Source: Dyadobacter crusticola DSM 16708 (GTDB taxonomy: Bacteria; Bacteroidota; Bacteroidia; Cytophagales; Spirosomataceae). Taken from it: 64,000 bases of DNA. Position numbers and translations under genes: made by a program. The stretch's first letter is position 1. Every line of letters begins with the position of its first letter. Below the pieces are notes generated by a model. That model had not been told where the DNA came from. It searched no databases and worked only from the letters and a program-made list of their open reading frames with translations. The stretch covers positions 372,001 to 436,000 of the forward strand of contig NZ_JNJB01000006.1 in assembly GCF_000701505.1 (NCBI RefSeq), read 5' to 3'. Below, in pieces: positions 1 to 8,608 of the stretch.

Positions 1-1085
1 TATCCCCAATAGAAAATGCTCAGTATTGTTACTGTAATTAAAACCTGTTTTTTCCTGAAAAACGAAGTATAGTTGAGCAGGAGAATGTAGCATATCACCG
101 TAGATAATGCAGCGTAAAGTTGAAAACGGCTGGCAATCGTTGAGCCTGCCCAGGACCTGAACAAGGCGATGACCGCGCTGGTGATGAAAATGAATGCAAA
201 AAGCGACAGCAGCTCAATGGTTCCAGGTTTTACGGAGCTCGGCTTGTTGAAATACACAGCCGCTACTTTCAATGAAAGAGCAACCATAAATCCGACAATG
301 AAAATACCCCACACAGCAGACCACAGCTCTTTACCCGACCAAAGCGACATACTTGACCCGATAAAACCAAAGAGCGAAGAAAACATGCTGAACAGATCAT
401 TCGGCAAATGCCCGGCCTGCCCCTTTTCGTAGCCGATCAGGTAAATAGCCAGGCAGGCGATCATAGAAACAGTGGCAAGGATCGCCTTTTTGAAATCCTT
501 CAAGCATAAAAAATAAAACACAATCGCGGGAAAGGAAAGTACTCCATTACCGTGCGTGAATGTAGCCAGGAAGCAAAAAACCATTGCAAGCCAAAACGTT
601 ACGTTGGTCCTACGGGAAGCCAGCAGAATAGCTGTTACCGTAAATGCAGTCAAAAACGAATGCTGCATTCCATTAAGCGCCCAGCCGGACACTTCGTGGA
701 AAAGCGGCGTGAAGAAAAAGAATGGAGCCGGGATGAAATAGTAGAGCGGCAGCTTTGCTTTCCTGAACTGTATATAGAGGAAAGAGAAGATGTAAACGAC
801 ATTGATAGAGACCAGTATAATATAGAACCGGAAGTTCTGGTGACCTGTGAGTGCGTACTCGATCAGCGCAATAAGCCGGATTGTGGTGGCTTTGTGATCG
901 TTGAAGGTCAGAAACATTTGTTTGATCACCACATCAAACGCAAACCCGCCCTCGGACGCAGCTTCGATGAATTGAATGATCAGGAAATCGTCCTGGAATG
1001 GGAAATTAACTGAAAAGAAGAGGTTATATAGTAAATAGAAAACAATAACCAGGCCGATAATCAAGCCTGAAACTAAACGCGGCAT
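1..1085 (-). CDS. Polytopic membrane protein, possibly GT-C-like glycosyltransferase (3' end outside window)
   Basis: An open frame runs from ATG at 1085 to the left edge with no stop, so the C-terminus is missing. The product begins MPRLVSGLIIGL and has about nine hydrophobic segments. Right after the first membrane segment comes FPFQDDFLIIQF, an acidic DD pair in the first loop; GT-C lipid-linked-sugar glycosyltransferases carry such a pair there, so membrane glycosyl transfer is a reasonable guess but no family is recognised with certainty. The plus-strand frame inside it at 552-1013 is a shadow. The gene is divergent from the small membrane protein at 1276. Confidence 0.7.
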   Translation of the reverse strand, partial: MPRLVSGLIIGLVIVFYLLYNLFFSVNFPFQDDFLIIQFIEAASEGGFAFDVVIKQMFLTFNDHKATTIRLIALIEYALTGHQNFRFYIILVSINVVYIFSFLYIQFRKAKLPLYYFIPAPFFFFTPLFHEVSGWALNGMQHSFLTAFTVTAILLASRRTNVTFWLAMVFCFLATFTHGNGVLSFPAIVFYFLCLKDFKKAILATVSMIACLAIYLIGYEKGQAGHLPNDLFSMFSSLFGFIGSSMSLWSGKELWSAVWGIFIVGFMVALSLKVAAVYFNKPSSVKPGTIELLSLFAFIFITSAVIALFRSWAGSTIASRFQLYAALSTVICYILLLNYTSFFRKKQVLITVTILSIFYWG

Positions 1086-1275
1086 ACATAATTGTTAAAG
1101 AGTTCAGCCTTGCAAGTGCAAAATTCGTACCGGGCAGGTTGAGGCTTTCTCTCCCCGCGCCGGCTGGCGAGCCGCCGAAGATAGTAAATGGAATGGTAAT
1201 TGTCAGGGGCGCTTTCTGCAATCAGGATCTCAGACGATCCGAGTTCTTATTTGTTTAACCAAAACATCAACACTT

Positions 1276-1632
1276 ATGAAAAAGCCAATTTCCCCTAAAA
1301 TGCACGGTATCATTGATTATGCGTTCGCAGGCGTACAGCTGCTCGGACCATCTCTCCTGGGGCTGAATAAGGAGGTACGTACTGCCTACAAGATTTTAGG
1401 AGCCGGATTTACAGGAGTTAATGCATTTACTAAAACTCCGGTGGGAATCAGTAAGAAGATTTCAATGAAAAGCCATCAAAAAGCAGACGCATTATTTCTG
1501 GCGACACTGTCGGGTTTGAGTACACTGGGTATCATTAAAAACCACAAAAAATCCCTCGCATTCCACATGGGATTTCTCGGTCTCGCGCTGATGCATTACG
1601 CGCTGACTGACTATGACGGTACGAAAAGATAG
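1276..1632 (+). CDS. Small membrane protein with HGxxDY motif
   Basis: A 118-residue protein starting MKKPISPKMHGIIDYAFAG. The HGIIDY motif near residue 10 sits at the start of the first hydrophobic segment; further hydrophobic stretches near residues 20-30, 40-55, 72-85 and 92-108 suggest four membrane spans. Proteins with an N-terminal KxHGxxDY signature recur in Bacteroidota and Proteobacteria and have no defined biochemical role that I know of. It stands alone, with a strong hairpin directly after the stop. The function is unknown. Confidence 0.7.
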   Translation: MKKPISPKMHGIIDYAFAGVQLLGPSLLGLNKEVRTAYKILGAGFTGVNAFTKTPVGISKKISMKSHQKADALFLATLSGLSTLGIIKNHKKSLAFHMGFLGLALMHYALTDYDGTKR

Positions 1633-1646
1633 AAATTAATGATGTA

Positions 1647-1677
1647 AACAGGCGGACCGGAAGTTTGTCCGCCTGTT
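1647..1677. terminator. Hairpin between convergent genes
   Basis: AACAGGCGGAC (1647-1657) and GTCCGCCTGTT (1667-1677) form a perfect 11-bp stem around a 9-nt loop. It lies between the stops of two convergent genes. No long T tract follows on either strand, so it is probably a bidirectional terminator or mRNA-end stabiliser. Confidence 0.6.
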
Positions 1678-1701
1678 CACAGTAAAAGGAAATGCAATGC
1701 A

Positions 1702-2616
1702 CTATTTGGCTTCTTTCACTGCATTCATGATTTCGGCCAAAGTCCCCCGGACATTCATAACCATATTGCTATTGTCGAGCATCTCGCTTTCCGATTCAAC
1801 TTTGCCGGTAAACTTGTAGAGAAAGCCGGTGTCCTTTTTGTCAGTCAGGATCTTCCAGCCGCTTTTCAAGATACTGCCGTCGGTAACTTTGGCATGCATC
1901 GATACGTTTTGTGAACCTTTGGCCGGTATGCTGATCGTTTTTTCCAGAACCCCATTCATTTGCAGCGCATCTTCAATACTGAAAACGAATGCGCCATTGC
2001 TCAGTTTCAATGGAAACAGGTTTGGATTAAACACCTCAACCTCCACATCCATTCCTTTACTTTTCATGGCGAGTGCATTCAGGTCGACATTTTTCAGCTT
2101 GATTTTAGGGATCCTCAAAGCCGGTAATTTTCTGGACACGTCCATTGTAAACTTCCGCTCACCGGCAATGGGTACATCCACCTCAAAGGTCGCTGTCATC
2201 GCATAGTCTGCGCTGTCTATTTTGTTATCATCAAAATGTTTCAGTACACGCGCCATTGGCTTGGCGAGCAGCTCCATGGGAACTGTAATAGTCGAGCTGT
2301 CTGCCGATCGGATACTGATCGGTTTCTCATAAGTATCCTCAATCACTTTAATGGAATCTATATAGATCACGTAGTTGAGCCGCCTGGTGTTGATATCTAC
2401 CGGCAGGGGATTGTGGATCGTGACTTTGCTTTCCATTTTAATCCGTTCCGCGTCAATATCCCGGATGTTCAGAGTGGCGATTCCCACGGTCGGCGTGACT
2501 TTGTCTGCGGCTTTTTGCTTAGCCTTATCAGAAGAAGGCGACTTCCACCACCAAATGCCTGCGCCAGCCAGAACGACCAGTACCAGCAATACGATTAACC
2601 ATTTGCTAATGCGCAT
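1702..2616 (-). CDS. LEA14-like (WHy domain) membrane-anchored protein
   Basis: 304 residues. An N-terminal hydrophobic segment (about 6-24, followed by WWWK) anchors or exports the protein. Two LEA_2/WHy-type beta-sandwich units follow, at about 45-155 and 165-290, each with the family's NP signature (HNPLPVDIN and FNPNLFPLK). LEA14-like domains are linked to desiccation and stress tolerance in plants and are widespread but uncharacterised in Bacteroidota. Two tandem units in one chain is the notable feature. Monocistronic, convergent with the small membrane protein gene. The domain call is firm; the role is inferred. Confidence 0.75.
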   Translation of the reverse strand: MRISKWLIVLLVLVVLAGAGIWWWKSPSSDKAKQKAADKVTPTVGIATLNIRDIDAERIKMESKVTIHNPLPVDINTRRLNYVIYIDSIKVIEDTYEKPISIRSADSSTITVPMELLAKPMARVLKHFDDNKIDSADYAMTATFEVDVPIAGERKFTMDVSRKLPALRIPKIKLKNVDLNALAMKSKGMDVEVEVFNPNLFPLKLSNGAFVFSIEDALQMNGVLEKTISIPAKGSQNVSMHAKVTDGSILKSGWKILTDKKDTGFLYKFTGKVESESEMLDNSNMVMNVRGTLAEIMNAVKEAK

Positions 2617-2789
2617 ATATCATCAGTTTAAGTGAGGTAAATTGAAGTTTCGTTCAATTCCGTGGCATTGATAATTTTCGTGCCATTTCAATTTTGCCGC
2701 AAGTGTGAACCTTGCATTATTCCAAACCGACTGCCGACACCGCGACAGAATGGCAAAATACTGAACCTGACGTGTTGATATACATTCAC

Positions 2790-5700
2790 TTATAAGGGGA
2801 TAAAAATGCTGAAAGTAGCTCCTTTTCCCGGCTCACTTACTACTGAAATGCCGCCGCCGTGATTGGCAGCTACTCTCTCACAAATAGCAAGCCCTATCCC
2901 GGTACCTGAATACTGACTCCTGCCGTGAAGGCGCTGGAACAACTGAAATATACGGTTGGCATACTGTTGTTCGAAACCGATCCCATTGTCGGTAATATCA
3001 ATCCGGTAATACAATGCGGAAGTCCGGGTGACGATTACATTCGAGGGCAATAAACCGGAAGATATCAGGTCGCTTGTGATGCTGATCACCGGCCGGGTAT
3101 CCGGTTTTCTGAACTTGATCGCATTGCTGATCAGGTTGAGGAACAACTGGTTGAGCTGCATTTGGTCACCCAGGATTTTGGGCAGTTCGCCAACACGGAT
3201 CATTGCTGATGTTTCAGTAATGGCCAGTTCGAGGTCACTCAGCACTTCGTTCACCACCTTTGTCAGCGATACCGTCGTGTTCATTTCATTATGCGCCGTG
3301 ATGCGGGAGAATGCAAGCAGGTCTTCGATAAGCTGCGACATGCGCGAGGCTGCTGTCTGCATTCGCTGCAAGTAGGTAATGCCCTCGCCGAGTCGATCCG
3401 AATAGCGGCTGATCAGTAAGTCGGAGAACGACCTGATCTTACGTAGCGGCTCCTGCAAATCGTGCGAGGCCACATAGGCGAATTGCTGCAGATTCACATT
3501 GGATTGCTGCAGCATGTTGTTTGAGGTAGAAAGCTCCTCGTTGGTAGATATATATTCCTCATTGATGGCCGCAAGCTCTTCATTGATCGCTTCCAGCTGT
3601 TCTGTGCGTTGCTGTACAAGTTGTTCCAAGGCCAGTTTGATCTTGCGCTGTGCCGTTACATCCTGCGCTGTGCCAATCATGTAACTCGGCTTGCCGGCTT
3701 CATCATAAAGTACCCTTCCCTGTACGTGCAGGATGCGTGCGGAGCCGGTCCGTTTTTCGTCGAGGGTATATTCCCGGTCGTAGGTGCCGCTCGCGCCAGG
3801 TGCAAGCGCCCGTTCTACTGCCTCCATCACATCCTGCCTGTCGTCATCACAAATGGCAGCATACATGGTCTCGAATGTTATTTTAAGCTCATTTTTTATT
3901 CCAAACCATTCTCTTAACCGTTCCGAGCAATCGACGATACCTGTTTTCAGATCAATGGAGTAGGTGCCCAGTTCGGCCAGTTCAATGGCACCCTGAAGGA
4001 AAGCTTGGGTTTCTTCTATTTTCTTCCGGTTGACTACATGATCCGTCAGCTCAGTTGCTACAACGAGTACGCCGTAAATGTTTCCTTCCGAATCGCGCTG
4101 GGGCTGGTAGGCCAGGTTTACGTAAATTGTTTTGAGCACACCGTCGTAGCTGATATCTGCCGCCTGTTCTTTGGACAGGAAGGGGATACCCGTAGCAATT
4201 ACTTCTTCCAGGAGTTTATCAAAACCCTGTCCGTTGATCTCGGGAAGTGCTTCGAGCAGCGGTTTGCCGATGATTTCCCGGGGATCCCGCCCCACAAGCT
4301 TGCCGTAAAACGGATTGGCCATGGTGTAGGTCAGGTTGTCTTTATGGATCATGGCAATCCCGATCGGCGACTGTTCGAACAATGCGAGCAGCTGCATCTG
4401 GCTTTTCTCGATCTCCTTCTCGACATTGACCCGCTCCGTTACATCTATGGCAATGTCAAGGATCGCGTATACTTTTCCCTGACTGTCGTAAACGGGCGAG
4501 TAGGTAATGTCGTAGTAATTATGCGTCATGACGCCGTGCCGCACAATATCCACCTGCGTTCCATAGCTCTGGAACGGAACTCCTGTGGTGTATACATCGT
4601 CAAGGATTTGAAGGAATGGCTGACTTGCCAGCTCCGGCATTACTTCCCGCAGTGGTACCCCGACGATATCCGGACCTTTGCCCACAACATCTATAAATGC
4701 CTGATTAGGCAGCTCCACCAGCAAGTCGCGACCAACAAACAACCCGATCGCCGCAGGAGCCGATGCAATCACAGCCCTCAGTTTCGATTCGCTTTCCTCC
4801 AATGCCCTGAGCGCAAGTACCTGTGAGGTAACATCAATCGACATATTGATGATACCGTAAATGTTGCCTTCGCTATCGAATATAGGTTTATATGTAAAGT
4901 CAAAATAGTAAGTACGCAGCTCTCCGTCCACTTCAATGTCAACCGGAGCACTTTTAGCGCTATACGGAATGCCGGTCCTCAGAATGTCACTCAGTATATC
5001 AAGAAAGGGTTGACCGATCAGCTCAGGTACTGCCTCCCGCAGCGGTTTGCCTATCACATTTTCGTCTTTGCCCCAGTTATCAATCATTGGCTGGTTGGCA
5101 AGTTCAATCACCATATCCTTACCCACGAACAAGCAGGTAGCCACGGGTGCCTGATCTATCAGCGCTTTGAATTTGGCTTCGCTTGCTTCCAGCTTTTTCC
5201 GGGTCTGGTACTGCCGTGTGACTTCATGGGCCATAACCATGATACCGTCCACATCGCCAGTTGCGGTGCTGACGGGAGTATACACGAAGTCAAAATACAA
5301 GTCTTCAAGCTGTCCGTTCCGTTGCAGCCGGGCAGGTACTCCGTTCCCGATGTATGGTATTCCTGTATTGTAAACGTTCCGTAGAAGTTCTATAAAACCC
5401 TGATCCCTGATTTCCGGTAAAGCTTCTGCCAGCTTCATACCTGTGATGGATGCATCTTTTCCCCAAACCTCAAAGATCCTTTCGTTGCCCAGCTCGATCA
5501 CGAGATCGGTGCCTTTGAGCAGCCCCAGAGCCATAGGTGCATGTTCCACAATGGTCTGGAAACTTCTGGAGTGCTGCTGATGCTGACTGAGTTCCCGCCG
5601 GTTCTCAACTTCCTGGGTAATATCAATGAAGGTGCCCAGCGCCCGAAGAGTTCCGGATGCTGCCCCATTCTGCAAACTACCCTTGCAAAGCAGCCAGCGT

Positions 5701-6014
5701 TCTTTTTCCGGATCACCCGCGTTTATACGCAATTCCGTCGAAAAGAATGCAGGTAAATCCCGGCTTCCCTTGCGCAATACTTGCTGGGAGAATGCGTCAC
5801 GGTCATCGGCGTCTATTTGCGTCAACAGCTCGCTCAGATCGACGATGTCATTGCCTTCAAAGGAAAAAAGCTTTTTGGTCCTGTTGCACCAGCGTACCTG
5901 ATTTGACCCTAAGTCCAGCTCCCAGGTCCCTACGCCTGCGGATTCCAGAGCTAGTTCAAGTCGTTGTATTTCTAAGGCGTTATCAGTATTGAAAGGCTTG
6001 GAAGCAGTAGTCAT
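2790..6014 (-). CDS. Multi-PAS sensor histidine kinase
   Basis: About 1074 residues from the preferred ATG at 6014 (MTTASKPF); a longer frame opens at 6089 but its 25 extra residues look non-coding. Order: a PAS domain with PAC, four closely similar PAS units (each about 125 residues, with recurring V/L-IELxNQ, IGKPLxEALPE, GIPF and Y-P-x-D-x-x-G-x-x-Y-G/A-I elements), a further PAS/PAC, a coiled coil rich in EELxxxNEEL, then HisKA with H851 in SHDLQEP and a C-terminal HATPase_c (N box near NLISNAIKF, G1 DNGIGF, G2 GTGIGLAI). No transmembrane segment is seen, so it is probably cytosolic. It lies downstream of the receiver gene at 6159-6554 and may phosphorylate it. Ligands are unknown. Confidence 0.88.
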   Translation of the reverse strand: MTTASKPFNTDNALEIQRLELALESAGVGTWELDLGSNQVRWCNRTKKLFSFEGNDIVDLSELLTQIDADDRDAFSQQVLRKGSRDLPAFFSTELRINAGDPEKERWLLCKGSLQNGAASGTLRALGTFIDITQEVENRRELSQHQQHSRSFQTIVEHAPMALGLLKGTDLVIELGNERIFEVWGKDASITGMKLAEALPEIRDQGFIELLRNVYNTGIPYIGNGVPARLQRNGQLEDLYFDFVYTPVSTATGDVDGIMVMAHEVTRQYQTRKKLEASEAKFKALIDQAPVATCLFVGKDMVIELANQPMIDNWGKDENVIGKPLREAVPELIGQPFLDILSDILRTGIPYSAKSAPVDIEVDGELRTYYFDFTYKPIFDSEGNIYGIINMSIDVTSQVLALRALEESESKLRAVIASAPAAIGLFVGRDLLVELPNQAFIDVVGKGPDIVGVPLREVMPELASQPFLQILDDVYTTGVPFQSYGTQVDIVRHGVMTHNYYDITYSPVYDSQGKVYAILDIAIDVTERVNVEKEIEKSQMQLLALFEQSPIGIAMIHKDNLTYTMANPFYGKLVGRDPREIIGKPLLEALPEINGQGFDKLLEEVIATGIPFLSKEQAADISYDGVLKTIYVNLAYQPQRDSEGNIYGVLVVATELTDHVVNRKKIEETQAFLQGAIELAELGTYSIDLKTGIVDCSERLREWFGIKNELKITFETMYAAICDDDRQDVMEAVERALAPGASGTYDREYTLDEKRTGSARILHVQGRVLYDEAGKPSYMIGTAQDVTAQRKIKLALEQLVQQRTEQLEAINEELAAINEEYISTNEELSTSNNMLQQSNVNLQQFAYVASHDLQEPLRKIRSFSDLLISRYSDRLGEGITYLQRMQTAASRMSQLIEDLLAFSRITAHNEMNTTVSLTKVVNEVLSDLELAITETSAMIRVGELPKILGDQMQLNQLFLNLISNAIKFRKPDTRPVISITSDLISSGLLPSNVIVTRTSALYYRIDITDNGIGFEQQYANRIFQLFQRLHGRSQYSGTGIGLAICERVAANHGGGISVVSEPGKGATFSIFIPL

Positions 6015-6158
6015 GTACTCGATTTTCAAGGCATTTAGTAAACCAGTAAATAGCGGACATTTGCCACTTTCCGACTGGCAGGAAAACATTGTGCCACAAT
6101 GGTAGGATTACCACGGGCCGGGCGCGAAAATCCGGAACAGTTTATTAAAAGGCCACTG

Positions 6159-6554
6159 TCAGAACTTGCCCGAAAGGTCGGCGAGGATACGGGTGCAGTT
6201 TTCCCTTGTAAGTGGTTTGGAAAGGAAGCCTATTACCTGGCTGTACGCAGTGCCGGGCATTGCCACCCGACTTTCAGTGGCTGAGCTGACCAGCAATATG
6301 CTCGTCTGCTCCGAGTAGGGGCGGGTTTGTAATGTTTCCAGGAATTCCCAGCCGTTCATAACGGGCATGTTAATGTCTAGCAGCGCATAGTATGCTGTTT
6401 CGGGTTCGCAGCTGTCCATGAACTCAATGGCGTCTCTGCCATTGTTCAGGGTGTGTACATTGGCGGTGATGCCCGCTTTTTTCAACAAGGTTTTGTGAAG
6501 AAAAAGTACAACAGGGTCATCATCAATTAGTAGGACCTTAATTTCTCGGCTCAT
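6159..6554 (-). CDS. Stand-alone CheY-like response regulator
   Basis: 131 residues, one receiver domain and no output domain. Seen: acidic pocket DDD at 11-13, phosphoacceptor D60 in LLDINMP, the conserved S/T position in LVSSAT (S90/S91), and K113 in LSKP. The start MSREIK at 6554 lies 17 nt inside the end of the upstream PAS gene (stop at 6538), implying translational coupling. A longer frame opens upstream at 6623, but its extra 23 residues precede the receiver fold. Likely partners are the upstream DHp-only PAS protein and the downstream multi-PAS kinase. The overlap makes the upstream protein the best candidate partner. Confidence 0.85.
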   Translation of the reverse strand: MSREIKVLLIDDDPVVLFLHKTLLKKAGITANVHTLNNGRDAIEFMDSCEPETAYYALLDINMPVMNGWEFLETLQTRPYSEQTSILLVSSATESRVAMPGTAYSQVIGFLSKPLTRENCTRILADLSGKF

Positions 6555-8328
6555 GCGTCGTTTCTGCTGTATGTACAATTTCACGTATAACTTTGTCAAG
6601 CTCACAGGCCGACCGGTACACATGGTCCAGCAGTTCCTGTGGGGTTAGCTCCTCGTACTCCCCGTCTTTGAGCAATGCAACCAGTCCCATTATCCTGGCC
6701 AGGGGCGCACGCACCACGTGTGATTGTGTCCAGGCAATGCGTGTTAGCGTCTCGTTTTGCTGGTGTATCCGCTGCAAATTTTTCCGGTATGCAGTTGCGT
6801 CTTTTACATGTCCGATCGCGCGGACTGCAATTCCCTCCTCATTTCTTAGGAAAATAATCCTGTGCTCTACCACTGCAATGCAGCCGTCGGCTTTTGTATA
6901 ACCGTATTCAATATCGATCATTTCCTTTGCAGGATCGTTCTTCGCCTCATTTACCTGCTGTATCACGCGCTCTTTGTCGTGTGCGCAAATGTGAACAGAC
7001 CATACGGAAGGGTCAGGGGACGAAAATTTGTAGCCGAAAATCTCCGTAAGCCCTTCTCCCCAGTCGACTGTGCCCTGCGTAATATCCCAGTCATAAACCG
7101 CCTGGTTTGCAGCTTTCATTAACAGCTTATAGCGGTCGTTGCTCGTTTTCAGCGCATTGGATTTGTTGAGCAGGTCGGTGATCTCGGTGGAATTGATAAC
7201 AATACCGCCGACTGCTTCCTCGTGTGTCAGGTTGGTCGCCATTGTGGAAATCCAGCGCCAGCTTCCATTCACATCAGGGAATCTGTAAGGATCAATCTTG
7301 GTCTTTTCGCCAGGCAGCAGCGATTGCACCTGGCTGGTAACGCGCGCTTTGTCTGCGGGGTGAATATAGTCGAACAGATTGGTGCCGACCAGCTTATCAG
7401 CAGCAAAGCCTAGCACAGGCAAAATGCTGTCAGCTACAAAAATGCATTTGCCTGACTTCTCCATGATACCAACAAGATCGGCACCTTCCTGGGCCAGGGC
7501 TTTATAGCGTTTCTCACTGATGCGCAGCTGATTTTGCTGGCGTACGCGTTCGGTAGTATCCCGGATAATCCCATTCACTAAAATGGGCCGCCCGTCTTCA
7601 TCACATTCGAGATGGAGGCGCTGAAACACCCAGCGTATCTCCCCGTTTTCGGTCACAATGCGGTGTTCGTAATCTGCTATCCCTGTTTCGGCGAGTGTTT
7701 GGAAAGCTTCCTCATCAAGCAGATGGCGGTCGTCGGGATGGAAGCACAGGCGAACGTTCTCGTAGCTAGGCACAAAAGTGGAGGGGTCTCGGCCGTAAAT
7801 CGCATACATTTTCTCAGACCAATCGGAAATATCGTCGCCCATTTTCCTACTCCAATAACCGAGCTTTGCGATCACCTGCGCATCATGCAGCTTTTTTGTG
7901 GCTGCTTCAACTTCCTTCTGGGCGGCGAGCGTGGCAGTAACGTCGGCGGCAAGGATCAGTTCGGCATTTCTTCCTGCATACAGGATCCGGCTTCCCCAAA
8001 CCTGGACACTGATTACTTCCCCTGTCTTTTTACGATGCTTGTAAATGCCGGTTGTAAAGTGTTTGTCGTCACTTTTAAGCTTTTCAATGGCTTTTTCCAG
8101 AACCGGAATGTGTTCGGGCGGGCGCAAATCTTTGATTGTCAGGCTTAAAAATTCTTCTTTGCTGTATCCATAGTGCAGGAGCGCAGCTTCATTGACATTC
8201 AGAACCTGGTAGGTATCAATGTCATACACCCACATAGGCAGGGGATTCAACTCAAAGAGTACTTTGTAATTTCCATCAAACTCAATAAAATCCTCCTGCT
8301 GTTTGCCCGGACCACTCTCGAAAATCAT
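6538..8328 (-). CDS. PAS multi-domain protein ending in a HisKA-like helical hairpin without ATPase domain
   Basis: 596 residues. Four PAS/PAC modules are visible at about 18-140, 145-265, 270-390 and 400-515 (for example YSKEEFLSLT, YGRDPSTFVPSYE, DKLVGTNLFDYIHP, KDATAYRK at the end). The last 80 residues read as a dimerisation and histidine phosphotransfer hairpin: H537 in QSHVVRAPLARIMG, then a second helix to the C-terminus. No N, G1 or G2 box follows; the frame stops 59 residues after H537. It therefore cannot autophosphorylate like a standard kinase and may act as a phosphotransfer scaffold for the receiver whose gene overlaps its 3' end. This could also be an ancestral truncation, but the tail looks intact. 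Confidence 0.82.
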   Translation of the reverse strand: MIFESGPGKQQEDFIEFDGNYKVLFELNPLPMWVYDIDTYQVLNVNEAALLHYGYSKEEFLSLTIKDLRPPEHIPVLEKAIEKLKSDDKHFTTGIYKHRKKTGEVISVQVWGSRILYAGRNAELILAADVTATLAAQKEVEAATKKLHDAQVIAKLGYWSRKMGDDISDWSEKMYAIYGRDPSTFVPSYENVRLCFHPDDRHLLDEEAFQTLAETGIADYEHRIVTENGEIRWVFQRLHLECDEDGRPILVNGIIRDTTERVRQQNQLRISEKRYKALAQEGADLVGIMEKSGKCIFVADSILPVLGFAADKLVGTNLFDYIHPADKARVTSQVQSLLPGEKTKIDPYRFPDVNGSWRWISTMATNLTHEEAVGGIVINSTEITDLLNKSNALKTSNDRYKLLMKAANQAVYDWDITQGTVDWGEGLTEIFGYKFSSPDPSVWSVHICAHDKERVIQQVNEAKNDPAKEMIDIEYGYTKADGCIAVVEHRIIFLRNEEGIAVRAIGHVKDATAYRKNLQRIHQQNETLTRIAWTQSHVVRAPLARIMGLVALLKDGEYEELTPQELLDHVYRSACELDKVIREIVHTAETTHEPRN

Positions 8329-8361
8329 TCTCCATTATAAGTTATGCACTTCAACAAGGCT

Positions 8362-8369
8362 TAAATATA
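8362..8369 (-). promoter_or_regulatory. Candidate -7 element for the PAS/receiver/kinase cluster
   Basis: On the minus strand 8369-8362 reads TATATTTA, one base off the Bacteroidota TAnnTTTG consensus, 34 bp before the ATG at 8328. No convincing upstream element is seen. Weak evidence. Confidence 0.3.
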
Positions 8370-8486
8370 GAATGGTAATCGAGATTTGTAGCTTAATTGT
8401 AGAATTATTTGAGTAAAAAAGATAACGTAAGCACAATGTCTGCTGATGCGCACGGTGGAAGGTTTGCAAACCCGCTATGCCGCTCC

Positions 8487-8517
8487 TTTACATTTTCCCC
8501 GGATTTTGTTATATTTG
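8487..8517 (+). promoter_or_regulatory. Bacteroidota-type promoter for the helicase gene
   Basis: TATATTTG at 8510-8517 matches the TAnnTTTG -7 consensus exactly. TTTA at 8487-8490, 19 bp upstream, is close to the TTTG upstream element. The helicase coding region starts about 90 bp downstream. Confidence 0.5.
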
Positions 8518-8608
8518 TTCAAATCAAGCGGTTTGCTGACTAGGAAATTGAAGTCAGCTCTTCTATAAACACCTCTGCCGAAACGCCGGCGGATTTAAAA
8601 GCTGAATT

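Noticed and set aside
552..1013. 153-residue plus-strand frame
   Set aside because: It is an antisense shadow of the membrane-protein gene on the minus strand, which has a continuous hydrophobic frame to the window edge.
4005..4826. 273-residue plus-strand frame
   Set aside because: Antisense to the PAS repeats of the large kinase; the product has no recognisable domain.
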